This document shows positions 47,066 to 56,994 of a stretch of 64,000 bases of DNA, piece by piece; position 1 is the stretch's first letter; each line of letters opens with the position of its first letter. The position numbers were made by a program, and so were the translations under genes. The stretch is from Phoronis australis (lineage: Eukaryota > Phoronida > Phoronidae). The stretch is from the NCBI GenBank assembly GCA_002633005.1, contig NMRA01000023.1:178580-242579 (forward strand), written 5' to 3'. The notes beneath the pieces are model-generated. The model searched no databases, was not told the DNA's origin, and saw only the letters and a program-made list of their open reading frames with translations.

Positions 47066-47216
47066 GTGGCGGATTTAGCACACATTTAAATCTTGTTTCA
47101 CCCGTATAATTTTAATTACCGGTTTTAATTAATAAACTCAACATTTCCCTACGCTCTTGCCGTTTTGTTTTGTTTTTTTTTTTNGGGGGCGCTCCCCCCC
47201 CCCTAAATCCGCCTAT
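47066..47216 (-). mobile_element. MITE of the GGCGGATTTAG family (copy 2)
   Basis: The termini AGTGGCGGATTTAG and CTAAATCCGCCTATG are inverted repeats. Internally, on the minus strand, GGCAAGAGCGTAGGGAAAT and AGATTTAAATGTGTGC match 31428-31560. A poly-T run with one N (47184) and a poly-C run lie inside, so assembly here is uncertain. Confidence 0.7.
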
Positions 47217-47549
47217 GTATAGAATATGCCACTGAAAGTAGAAAGTCTAAAGAGTTTGATCATTGGCTTTTCGCTAATCTGTCATTATTTGGGACACATG
47301 ATCATGAGTTTTCAATAAAATGTAGTCTAAACAAAATGGCAGATGCATTGATAGCAGAACAACGGTATCAGTAACACGATCCAAATGTATTTGATGTAAA
47401 TGTTCAAAATGAGATCACAAAAGCTTTGTAGGCTTTTCAGTACCAATTCGTTTTCCTAAAAATTATAAAAACCCTATTTTAATAGACAGAGGTATATATA
47501 AAACGTTTAAATAGATATACATATACATATACATATGCCCACACATCAC

Positions 47550-47852
47550 ACATATACAAACTTGATTGAAGACATGACCATACTTTTTGTTTGACAGCTT
47601 AATACATCATCTCTTGTAGTATCTAAACAATGTCCTCTCTTTAGGCGTGCAGCACCGACATCACAGACAAACCATGATGAGACACGTGGTCTCGAAATAT
47701 AGCTAGTGTGTTAGCTTGTGTGTCTGTTATGTCTCTCGGTGTTTTGGTAAATAGCCGCACGTCTGATGAAATGATATTGTTTAGAGACTACGAGAGAGTA
47801 TCTGTTAAGCTGTCAAACAAAAAGTACAGCCGTGTATCAAGTTTGTGTTGAT
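47550..47852. mobile_element. MITE with TA target site and long inverted repeats
   Basis: CTTTTTGTTTGACAGCTTAA at 47583 is mirrored by TTAAGCTGTCAAACAAAAAG ending at 47824, flanked by TA on both sides. Weaker inverted similarity continues both inward (ATCTAAACAATGTC versus GATATTGTTTAGAG) and outward (ACAAACTTGAT versus ATCAAGTTTGTG). No ORF inside. The TA duplication suggests a Tc1/mariner-type MITE. Confidence 0.65.
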
Positions 47853-47867
47853 GGAGGGATGCTACTG

Positions 47868-47935
47868 CTAAACATACACATATACATGCACACGCGCTCA
47901 CACGCGCGCATATATATATATATATATATATATAG
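47868..47935 (+). repeat. CA/TA microsatellite
   Basis: ACATACACATATACATG passes into CACACGCGC and then a (TA)n run of about 24 bp. Confidence 0.9.
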
Positions 47936-48179
47936 AACGCATAGAAAATAGAACAAAAAAGGTAAGGAATGGAAAAATAAGACAGCAATTACTATTTGCA
48001 TTTGAATGAAATTGTGGTAAACGGAATATATGAACATGAAGATGCATTGGTTGTGGCCACAATATATACATGCATCCCGCATAACACATTATGCAACTCA
48101 CACTGGTGCAAGCAAGGTTCCATGGATCAGTCACTTACAGAAACATAGACTTGGGTAGGCCTACAGTAGAGACACTCAC

Positions 48180-48284
48180 CTAATTCACGAATTGCAATTA
48201 CTTGTGAAACGTCCGTAAACATCCCTTGTTTGGCATTGTAAGTGTGTATGCACCGATACGTGCCAAAGTCCGAGCTTCTGAGAC
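48180..48284 (-). CDS. Ig-like domain, C-terminal exon, module B
   Basis: This 105-nt exon has acceptor TTTTAATGACAG and donor GTGAGTG, with phase 1 at both ends. It reads LRSSDFGTYRCIHTYNA then FTDVSQVIAIREL. DFGTYRC is the Ig F-strand motif. It matches the module A exon 35686-35796, which is six bases longer. The exon closes the module: its phase-1 end fits the phase-1 start of the next EGF exon at 43701. Confidence 0.8.
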
Positions 48285-49051
48285 CTGTCATTAAAACATG
48301 CTGTGAGCTTGAGTAGAACATTGAGTATTGTTTGGAGAAGCAATTGTTCAATGTTGACTTATGTAGGAGAGAGTACAAGCAGTTCGATTTTCATCGACCA
48401 CTTCAAAAAAATTCAGTGATAATTTCGGGTAAAGTACATGTTTTTAAAATAAATACGTGATCATAACGATACGTGTGAAGGGTGTTTTCCATCAGCCTTT
48501 CACTATCTCTAGGGCCATTTTTCAGAGACAGATCTACAGGGGTGAGGCGTCTTCAATTAATATTTCCGTGGAAAATGACACTCCTTTCTATCGTAAATGC
48601 GTGACGAGGCTTCGAAACTTTGCCCGACCGCAATTTCCGATGAGCAGCTGTGCCGCTAAGCGAACTGTTTTTGCTCATACCAAAACGGTACTCAGACAGG
48701 TAGGTACACATCAGTCCTGGCAACTTCTTTGCACGAAAATTATACTAAAGGGCGTGGGTTCGTAAGACTAAAGAAAGATTTCCACTGAACAGATGTCAAC
48801 TGTATATCAGACACCTGAAATGTTCTGTCTCATACATTGTTACTAGTATTATGACGCACTCGTCTCTCCATGTCCATTGTTCCTGCATGTACATAAAGAG
48901 ATGCACTAGTATTAAGCTCAGATGTCTGTCACGGTGAACCATTTAAGTCCGCCAGAACAATTAATGTACAGAATGTAAAACTACTCCCAGAAACTCCTTT
49001 CAATCCGTACCATCGGTAAGCTAATGACTGCCACCACAGACAAATACATAC

Positions 49052-49202
49052 CAAAGATCTTCACGTCAACACTACCATAACCACCAGACCCGCCAACACC
49101 CGGTGCCGTCGTGGGATTCCCTTGCACTTTGTACCTGCCTTTCAAATCGAAAGGTTCCAGGAGCGTTACGTTGAAAATGATATCAACAAAACTGCAGTTT
49201 GT
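49052..49202 (-). CDS. Ig-like domain, middle exon, module B
   Basis: This 151-nt exon has acceptor ACGTTTTTCAG and donor GTATGT, phase 0 in and phase 1 out. It reads TNCSFVDIIFNVTLLEPFDL, KGRYKVQ, a Gly-rich PGVGGSGGYG loop, then SVDVKIF. It has the same length and phases as exon 38191-38341. NCS and NVT are potential N-glycosylation sites, consistent with an extracellular location. Confidence 0.8.
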
Positions 49203-49483
49203 CTGAAAAACGTTGTAGAGTTTACAAACAAGTTGGCTTTCTCTGAAACTCGCGTTACGGCATGGAACCCAGATACGAAGGCTACTCTTGTTCCCAACGC
49301 AGGATACAATAGCATTCGAAGAAGAAAAGTACAGCTAGTAGTTTTACCGCATTCATTTCCCTATTTGGAATCTTGCTGAGAAACTTTATGATGTTTACTT
49401 TCGCACTTTGAACAAGAGCAAAAGCAAAGTATTGACATGCGCCCACGGCATACCGCTAATTGAGCTCGTTGGATATATTTTCC

Positions 49484-49539
49484 GTAGTTGCGAACACGAT
49501 AACGTCACACGCGTGTGACGTTATCGTATTCGTAACTAC
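49484..49539. repeat. 56-bp palindrome with CRE-like centre
   Basis: GTAGTTGCGAACACGATAAC followed by GTCACACGCGTGTGAC and then the mirrored arm gives 28-bp arms with two mismatches and no loop. The TGACGT half-sites in the arms resemble ATF/CREB sites. It lies in the intron between the Ig N-terminal and middle exons of module B. It may equally be a palindromic MITE. Confidence 0.8.
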
Positions 49540-49559
49540 ACATAGTAATATTAGCTTGA

Positions 49560-51243
49560 ACAACCAATTTCGCGAGTAACCCATACTTAGGAATAAAATG
49601 AGCATTTGGACTACATGTATGACATCAAACTCTGAAGTTATTTAGATAGTCTCTCAGGCATTTTGACAATCGTTTCCATCTCATATCTCATGACTGTAAC
49701 CAAAATATGTCTTAAATCGTCGAGGATGCTCCAAATTTACACACGACCAACCAAATAAGGTAATCTCAGAACCTCGCCAAGAATATCTTACACTGTGCAC
49801 CTATATACAAAATTTTTGCACTTAAATAAGTTTAAATGCAAGACCTTATTGACACGTCTGCGTGTTTAGCCAAATATCTACAAAAGCACAGATTTAAAAC
49901 TAGTAAAATATAATTTCAGAACGAAAAACATTTGTTGATTTTTTTACTTTTTACCAAACTGCCATTAGTTGGAACACGTAATTGTATCTTTTTAGTAAAA
50001 TTTAAAAAGTACAGAGGCAACAAAATCATGACATCAATAACACGATCAAATTTTACTTGATAAAAATTGACTAGTTTCATAGCAACGGCGTTCAGGGCAA
50101 AATTTTTCTTCCCGTTGTTTTCTCGAAAGAAATCTTATTTTTCATAACCACACGCACGAGCATCTCAACAAAAAGAAAATCGGCTCTCAACATTATTATC
50201 AGTGTTTTTCTGTTGCCCTGCCGTAATTTGTGTCATGTATGCACATGTATTCCAACTATCGGCGACTTACTCAACATATCTTTGGCTACGTGTATTGAAT
50301 TCGCCCAGATCCTGCTGTTATTAATTGGTTTCAAATTTCTTTGATTTTGAAATTGCTTTTCCTTCATGAAAAACTCACGGACAATTCTGTTTCGTGAACA
50401 TCTAGCAGGTATCTGCTGAAAAAGGTTGATGTGACGCTGTCTTTCGTGAATACCGGCAGCGGCACCAAGACTGAAACGCGGAGACGGCAGCTATCGCGAC
50501 TTGCGTAACATTCACCGGCCTGTTCCACACATGCGCGCACCAAGCCTAAAACATGGGGGCTCGAATTTTTGAGAATGTTGACCTTTTCTTAAGACTCGTG
50601 AGATACGTTCAGAGCTATGAAAAGTGTTTTCGCCGAATTTTGACAGTTCCTGCCTTTTTAGTTGAAATTTGTCTCGTTTTCTACCTTTTCTTGGTGTTTT
50701 CTGTTCATCTGAGGAGGAACTGATTGCCAACTTCACCAAATTTCGGGGGATTGTTGGAGCCCCCGAGCCCCCACCCCCCACCCCGGGTGCGTACATGCTA
50801 CCTACATGCCTTTTCTATTGTTACCTAATCAAATCGACAATTATTGGCGGTTCCACAGCATGAAAATAAAAGTTAGCCCCATACCAACTGTAAATGTGGA
50901 AATCAACTCCCAACAACCTAAAGCACAGTACAATCTAAATTGTGCAGCATGGTCTCCTCGCAGGGACATAGGTCGTGTACAGTTGGCCAAGCACAACTAC
51001 GTCCAACTCGCTGCTATTTACTGCTAATTTTTGGCTAAAGAGTTGTTACCGCAACAAATCGGGTACGTGTCCTACTTGGCTAACGATATGCATGGTCGTG
51101 TGGCCCGGTTTAGTCCTCATAATCATTAAAGTAGCATTACAGGTTTTTACTTTTAGAAAACGTCTTATAATTTTGCTGACCTAATTTCTACCCCACAACC
51201 CTCACTGTTTAACTTTCCTCGTAAACCTAGTGTACCTACTTAC
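49560..51243. other. Intron of module B, nothing recognised
   Basis: A minus-strand frame at 50512-50796 has a charged Ser/Lys/Arg-rich stretch (KTPRKGRKRDKFQ), but no splice context or homologue that I can name. No other structure. Confidence 0.4.
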
Positions 51244-51392
51244 CTTCTTTTGAATTTGTATGTCCACACTGGGAAAATCGTAATAGGGTGACTTCCAAAG
51301 CAAGCAACTTATGGTCGCGTCATCTCCGTACCGTTTGAACACGTCGTCCCATACATCTTTACCGTCTATATGTAATTGGGCTCGGCCGTGTC
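51244..51392 (-). CDS. Ig-like domain, N-terminal exon, module B
   Basis: This 149-nt exon has acceptor TTTTTAATTATCAG and donor GTAAGTAG. It enters in phase 1 (two bases complete the codon left by the LDLa exon) and leaves in phase 0. It reads HGRAQLHIDGKDVWDDVFKR, then YGDDATISCLLWKSP and SVDIQIQKK. It has exactly the same length and phases as module A exon 38752-38900. The ISC cysteine would pair with DFGTYRC in exon 48180-48284. Confidence 0.8.
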
Positions 51393-51706
51393 CTGATAAT
51401 TAAAAACAGCATGGTATTTTTGTAGTCATATAGCCCTTTTACTGGTAAAATAAAGCCTATGTTCCACGTCAATGCCTCCCTGTGGCTTTTGGAACGTCCC
51501 GGCATGATTTGGGAGGTTGACGATAAGGCAAAGCAGACGTTTGATGAGCGCTTACGTGTCATATCTTTAAGTAGCTGATCAGACCACCGATCTTGTCACA
51601 GCATCAGTTGGGTAATATGTGACAGCTCTAAAGTTATGAAGCTTCATTAAGAACGACGAAAAGGATGATGGCGACGACGCCAAAAGCTGTAAGAGATGTA
51701 ACTCAC

Positions 51707-51838
51707 TGCATTCAAAGGCTGATTCGTCGGATGAGTCGGGACAGTCGTTTTGCGTATCACAACGCTGAGTGAATTGGATGCATGTTTTGCCGTCGTGGCA
51801 CATCCATTGGCCAGAGAGGCACTTGATGGAGGGTACAG
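51707..51838 (-). CDS. LDL-receptor class A domain exon, module B
   Basis: This 132-nt exon has acceptor TTTTATGTACCAG and donor GTGAGTTAC, phase 1 at both ends. It encodes a complete LDLa repeat with six cysteines: IKCLSGQWMCHDGKTCIQF, then RCDTQNDCPDSSDESAFEC. CPDSSDES is the calcium-cage and acidic ligand-binding motif. Such modules bind calcium and protein ligands outside the cell. As a symmetrical 1-1 exon it can be gained or lost without changing frame, and module A lacks it. It sits between the EGF (52354-52421) and Ig (51244-51392) exons. Confidence 0.9.
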
Positions 51839-52353
51839 CTGGTACATAAAACAAATAATGGGCTGTAAAACTTCTTCAAACGGTAACAGAGACGGTAAGA
51901 TCTAAACAAATTCTACACACGCCAATAAATTAGATAGACCTTGGTACCAATATCATGGAATAAAATCTAGCCTACCGAGCATGAAATACAGGAGACCAGA
52001 CACTGGCGGAGCAAGGGTACAACTACATCTCTAGAGATAAATATGCCCTGAATGCAGACGTGTGGAAAATATGTACACTGACAACTGGATGTAGCAAGTA
52101 ATGCTCAACTACAGCTTGACGTGAAAAGTCAATGTTCTCAAAAACTTCAAAATGTTATGCCGGAGTCAGGTTGGCCATGCTCTGACAATGCCAGGCCTTG
52201 TGAACCCCTAAATCATACTTATTCTATTTTACACTGATCAGTCCTTTTTACAAAGTTGCATTGCTCTCATTTATTTTCTCTGTGAACATTCAGATGTAGG
52301 GTCTACTGCACAAATAATGTAAATGGTGACGTAATCTAAACAAACCTACTTAC

Positions 52354-52421
52354 TTACAACCGGGATTACAAAGTCAATTACAGGTTCTTCACACCTAATT
52401 CCTTCGTATTCATCAGTACAT
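52354..52421 (-). CDS. EGF-like domain, second half, module B
   Basis: This 68-nt exon has acceptor ATCTGTATTCCAG. I chose donor GTAAGTAG over the overlapping GTAAGTAAG four bases earlier, because only the former leaves in phase 1 to match the LDLa exon, and because module A has only that site. It reads CTDEYEGIRCEEPVIDFVIP. With the split Arg codon it completes the six-cysteine EGF begun at 56133-56220. Confidence 0.8.
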
Positions 52422-52429
52422 CTGGAATA

Positions 52430-54016
52430 CAGATATCTCACTATGTTAACATTCTACCTGCAAGCTCGTGCATTTAATCAGTCTGTGCCTAATTTTTGTA
52501 CTGTCACATACTTTGTATACATGTAGTGAGCTCCTGCATCCAGAAATGCGTTCCTATCTACGTCTGTCTAAGAAATTATAGTATCTGTCTGCACATCCAA
52601 ACAAAAGAGTCGAAGCATTTGTCCCTTGCTATCTTACATGACCTTAGATGGTAGTTTCACAAAACATCAACCTTAATTAGAGTGCTTGAACCACAGGTTT
52701 TAATTTAGACACGGTGGATTAAACAGCACCTTCCAGCTTTGCAGCTGTAATAGATAGTCTTTCTTGCAGACAACATTCTGTTTCAGATGTCAGACTATAC
52801 ACTACTTAGACTACCATCACGCTGTAAGAGAAATACGTGTATTGTTGGCTTAACTATTTCCATACTGTCATGAGCTTCGGAAGGTTGTGGAACAACTTGA
52901 CAATTGACGCGAAATGGGTTTTTCACAAATAGAGAGAGAATGCCCATTAAAGGCCTTTCGGAACAGTACGCCAAAAAAGCTAGATTCCACCAAAGATAAC
53001 GCCATACAGTAAGAGTAGAGCTGCTGCCACAAATAACGTGCCATTACGCGGAATTCCGTAGAACGGTTTTAAAATGCATATTAGTATTCTGAGTACACTT
53101 GAAGTACATTAATTTAGCTACAGTGCTCGGCAATGCTATTTCAGATTGAGATTGGCAACCTGGGAAAAAGCAATTAGCCACCACGTCGCCACAGCAAGTA
53201 GAGAAGGTTGACAATGATTCAGCCGAAATTTGCTTCAAAATCTATAAAGTCCAAACAATTAATGACATATTTCCTAAATTTAATACCTTTGGTTCACAAT
53301 TGTTGTGCTAATGTCGTGAAATCACCCTCAACAGTCAGCACATATCAAACGTGCTTAAAACACGACAGTAAGTAAGCAGGCAGAAATAGAAATTGTTCGG
53401 CACAAATCGGACAAGTACGCCTTCGGTGTTTCCGATCGTTTGCACTCTGCGCAGGTAAAAGGCGTTCATTTAGATTTTGCAAACAAAAATACGACTCGCA
53501 AATATATTTGAATAAATTGTGGATTGCGGGAAATATGTTACGTGATCGGACAGTCTAATATCAGTAACCCCTCTTAAAGTCAGGGACAAGAAGCAACCGC
53601 AGGTATTCTGGCGCGACGATGTGTTGCCAAAGCGTAGTGTGCTCCACATTGCACAGTGAATGGTGTTTGAGGGAGAATTATAACAGGTTGTGTAATTTAG
53701 AATGAATAACAGTGACAGCAGCACGGCGTTTTTTTATGTTTTTCTATTTTTTATCATTTTGGTCGGCGACCTTCGACCTCATGTTTGGTGTCCGCACCTC
53801 ACTTTTCGCTTGGCGACCTGAGATTTTTGCTTCAGTAGGTCACATTTGGTGAGCCAAGCGTCGAGCACAAAATTGCGAACCATAAATTTCCAAATCACTA
53901 ACACGTCTCTCTAAGAGATCCCTCAATTCCTAGCCCACGTTTGTTTTCACGTGGTGCACCTTGGTGGACTTTCCAAAACTGAAATGTAGGCTTTTGCCAA
54001 CTCCTTCACGCCATCG
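52430..54016. other. Intron of module B, nothing recognised
   Basis: Frames of 84 codons or fewer; no exon-like segment. The intron is interrupted further on by the TTAA transposon at 54021-55708. Confidence 0.4.
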
Positions 54017-54336
54017 TTAAAGGCTAAGGCAACCTTTTTTCATGTCATTTTAAGCTAAAATAAGGTTGGTTGGTTATCCTAGACATATTTTCCACTTAAT
54101 TACAGCTCTTCGTAATTTTATTAATTACTCGTCCTCTACTCCGGAAGTGACGTTTTAGGAGGCAAGTGTTTCCCGCCACTTGGTTTTGCGTTGAGTTTAC
54201 CGTGCGAATCTGTTTTATTCTACTTTTGTTTTGTGCTGTTTTTCAACAATTGTCCCCACCACTTTCCATCGGCGAGTATTCTGCGGCAAGATAGGTTAGT
54301 AGAGAACTCAACTACGTTGGATTTAGGGATTGTTTA

Positions 54337-54650
54337 GTGTGTTGTAAGCTGAAAACGGCTGGAGTCGGTGACCCGTATCACAGTGACAGTAGTGTCAGTG
54401 ACGGAGACCTTGTTCACAGCAGTGGTGACGAGGAATTTTTTCACGGACATTCGGTGGGTACATGTTTGAGCCCGAGTATAACGAGGCAGAGTACGCACAG
54501 GCACAAGCAGCTGTTGAGAGAAACGAGGCAGCTACTGACAGACGTGGTGACACATCTTGGTGCAAATGCACTGTGTGCGTTGTTATGCCTACCTCAATGG
54601 AATGCTTGCGCTGTTCAGAGTTCGAAGAGGCCAAGCCACTACTGGACACG
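54337..54650 (+). pseudogene. P2X7 C-terminal-domain-like transposon gene, 5' part
   Basis: An acidic, Ser-rich start (DPYHSDSSVSDGDLVHSSGD) is followed after a frame change near 54455 by YMFEPEYNEAEYAQAQ and then DTSWCKCTVCVVMPTSMECL then RCSEFEEAKPLLD. The WCxC-x2-C-x2-MPT and ECLxC cluster is the zinc-cysteine core seen in the P2X7 receptor C-terminal domain and in many invertebrate transposon-linked proteins. After PLLD the frame is simply antisense to the THAP gene, marking the deletion junction. Function in transposition is unknown; nucleic-acid or metal binding is inferred only. Confidence 0.65.
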
Positions 54651-55443
54651 GTTAAGTGGACCTCCGGCATACCACGGACAGAGGAACAACTGTCCCACTT
54701 GCCAGAGTATCCCGCGACACACTCCCACTGGATGGTGACCTGAACACCCAAACTGCTTACATCGTGTCGTGTGACTCCCTCGCCACACACCTGGCACCTT
54801 CGAAATAGCTCCAACACTTTAGACAAGTCCACAATAAACTTATCAAAGTTTGGCTCACCGATCTGTTCACTGGACGACGAACTGTTCTCTTCACTGGGTG
54901 TCGAACTGGGCCTGTAATCATTCCCACTACTCAATATCGCTGCAGGGCTGCTTAGAGGCTCTAGGCTGGAGAAAACAGCACAGGGCGAATCACTACAGGT
55001 TCCAGGAATGGCACGCTCTGGGGTACGCTCGTAGGCACGGGTGACAGTGGATGAAGTGCCTCCACTGGCTCCAGTCACTGTACTGGCCACAGCTTGCGAG
55101 GCTTCTCTCTTCAAAATCGCACTTCTCGGGGGTGGCGATGGGGCACTGCCGGGAATCAACACAAACAGAATGGCATCCTTCTTCAGGCATTTTTTCGCAG
55201 GGACCTTCATCAGTTCAGCGTACAAATCCCTTTCGTAATCGGACGGCAGAAAGTGCTTGCCACACACACACGGTAATCCTCGACTGCTTTGTACGTTGCG
55301 TGGACGGGTAACGCTGCGTTCTTCAAACGAACTAGCCAAGTACGGCGAAGTGTGTCATCCATCGGAAAGCGATGCTAAGGTACTCCCAAAGCGTGCGTTA
55401 GACGATAATTAGTACATCCCGGTACGCAGCAATAGTGTGGCAT
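54650..55443 (-). pseudogene. THAP-domain transposase-type gene, 5' part
   Basis: Start Met is at 55443. The THAP domain reads MPHYCCVPGCTNYRLTHALG, then HRFPMDDTLRRTWLVRLKN, then CGKHFLPSDY, so all zinc ligands (C-x4-C, C-x2-H) and the RFP/Trp core are present. Two lesions break it: a TAG just before HRFP, and an extra GT in the short GTGTGTG run at about 55265, which shifts frame. A Ser/Pro-rich linker follows (about 55100-54880). Then FDKFIVDLSKVLELFRRCQV, a cysteine pair, and WECVAGYSGKWDS then VRGMPEV, which match the region after THAP in this transposon-protein family. The catalytic part is deleted. Confidence 0.8.
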
Positions 55444-55712
55444 GTTGACTGACTAGTAAATGAAAGCAAGCGACGACGTAACTTATCACAACCGAGGTAG
55501 AACAATGACTTACTCGGCAGCTCTCACAGTCAGACTATATGAAAAAAAATTGGCGCGAAATGCTTGCCTCCTAAAACGTCACTTCCGGAGTAGCGGACGA
55601 GTAATTAACAAAATTACGAAAAGCTGCAATTAAGTGGAAAATATGTCTAGGATAACCAACAAACCTTATTTTAGCTCAAAATGACATGAAAAAAGGTTGC
55701 CTTCGCCTTTAA

Positions 55713-56132
55713 CTACAATCATGTATTCAACTGACTAGTAGGATGCATAACTTAAACATCCGATGTCGGATAGCGCATGTGCGAGACTATATGGATTACC
55801 AAAGTATCAAGGCACGGCACAAACGAGAGTAAGTGCATTCTGAAACACATCTAAGCACGTAGTGTGTATTGCCTGCTTGATGCTTGTTTGATGTAAGCCG
55901 TTTAAAGAGCATAGGAATCGGTTCAGGTTGTAAATGAGGGCATGGTTGTCTGCGCAGGCCTTGGCTGGTATGCATCAAAGTGAATAGTCAGCTGTGGCTT
56001 TTAGAAAACTGCATGAGGGACTGCCATATTTTGTGAATGTCACTCCTAACACTTGAAAGGTGACTGATACAGCAATAAATTTCTGTCCTTGGATCGTGAC
56101 AACTTACATGAAGTTGACAACACTACACATAC
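55713..56132. other. Intron sequence, nothing recognised
   Basis: Short stretch between the transposon and the first EGF half-exon of module B. No motifs. Confidence 0.4.
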
Positions 56133-56220
56133 CTACAAAATTCAGGTCCGTAATCTGTCAGACGCATGCACGTTCCTCCGTTGAAACAGAATATCTGAAG
56201 CGGGCACCGGGTTGGCCATC
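56133..56220 (-). CDS. EGF-like domain, first half, module B
   Basis: This 88-nt exon has acceptor TTTGTGTTATAG (phase 1 in) and donor GTATGTGTAG (phase 2 out). It reads WPTRCPLQIFCFNGGTCMRL then TDYGPEFC, with four EGF cysteines and NGGxC. Splicing to 52354-52421 restores an Arg codon and the C-x-C spacing of a canonical EGF (FCRC). It is the most upstream exon I recognise; a phase-1 acceptor means more exons lie further 5', but none is visible to the window end. Confidence 0.85.
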
Positions 56221-56229
56221 CTATAACAC

Positions 56230-56990
56230 AAAGAACCGCATGTTGAGAATGTCATGAGAACAACATTCCTGCACATGTACTCGCACTGAATTACACTGAG
56301 CCTAAACCAAACAAAATTGAAACCTTTTTGCATTACATTGTAGGCTGCGTTGCACTGATGAAATGAACTGGGGAATTTGGAGTCTTGGTATTGCTACGAA
56401 ATCTAGCCAAGTCATAGACATCTCAGCAGCGGACGCGGCATGAAGATCCCTTTGCCCTTTACCCTCTAATGTGGGAAGTTGTGATTCACAACGAACCACG
56501 TTTGTTTTTGGTCTTGTATAAGACTTTCTGGGCTATAAATAGAATATTATTGACGAGTCTGTGCATATGGTCAAAGTATATTTATTTATACTACTTTGTA
56601 CCAGCCGAGGACTAGTGATGCGCATGCGGTGGTGAGAATACCTCACTTTCTGAAGTGCACAAGGCCTTATTTTGCGAAATGGAAATTCCTCAGAGAATAA
56701 GTTGGACAGTACTCAAATCGTAATTGGTTTCTCATCAAGGTGGGAGCATAAGCATGGTGGCAAGCTCTCAAAACTTATGGAGAAGGCCAAATGACATCTT
56801 AGATGCTCTCGTTGGAAAGCAAGATTGCTGAGTTTCCAGTTAGACTGCTTCTCAATTGCGCCAGTATACAAGATTTTGGACAGTGCGCACCCTGTTGGCC
56901 AGCCACATCTTACAGGATGCTGCTCAGGCAGTTAGGAGACCTATCTGCTTTGTGATCACTACCCATTTTCAGATATATGTTTCATGGCAA
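56230..56990. other. No recognised feature
   Basis: Presumed upstream intron of the EGF/Ig gene. No exon with splice sites or domain motifs was found. Confidence 0.35.
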
Positions 56991-56994
56991 ACGC

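Larger units (their letters stand above)
54021..55708. mobile_element. Kolobok-like TTAA DNA transposon, internally deleted
   Basis: The element is 1,688 bp. TTAA flanks both sides (54017-54020 and 55709-55712) as target-site duplication. The terminal inverted repeats start AGGCTAAGGCAACC (left) and AGGCGAAGGCAACC (right, complement) and run about 160 bp with roughly ten differences. Inside, two genes face each other: a P2X7-C-like gene on + and a THAP-domain gene on -, each represented only by its 5' part, meeting near 54650. TTAA targets plus THAP are typical of the Kolobok superfamily; piggyBac also uses TTAA but lacks THAP. It lies in an intron of the EGF/Ig gene. Both genes are broken, so it cannot move by itself. 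Confidence 0.85.

Noticed and set aside
50512-50796. 94-codon minus-strand frame with a basic Ser/Lys-rich stretch
   Set aside because: No splice sites, start context or family resemblance; lies in an intron.
54850-55311. Several + strand frames of 60-86 codons
   Set aside because: Antisense shadows of the THAP transposon gene.
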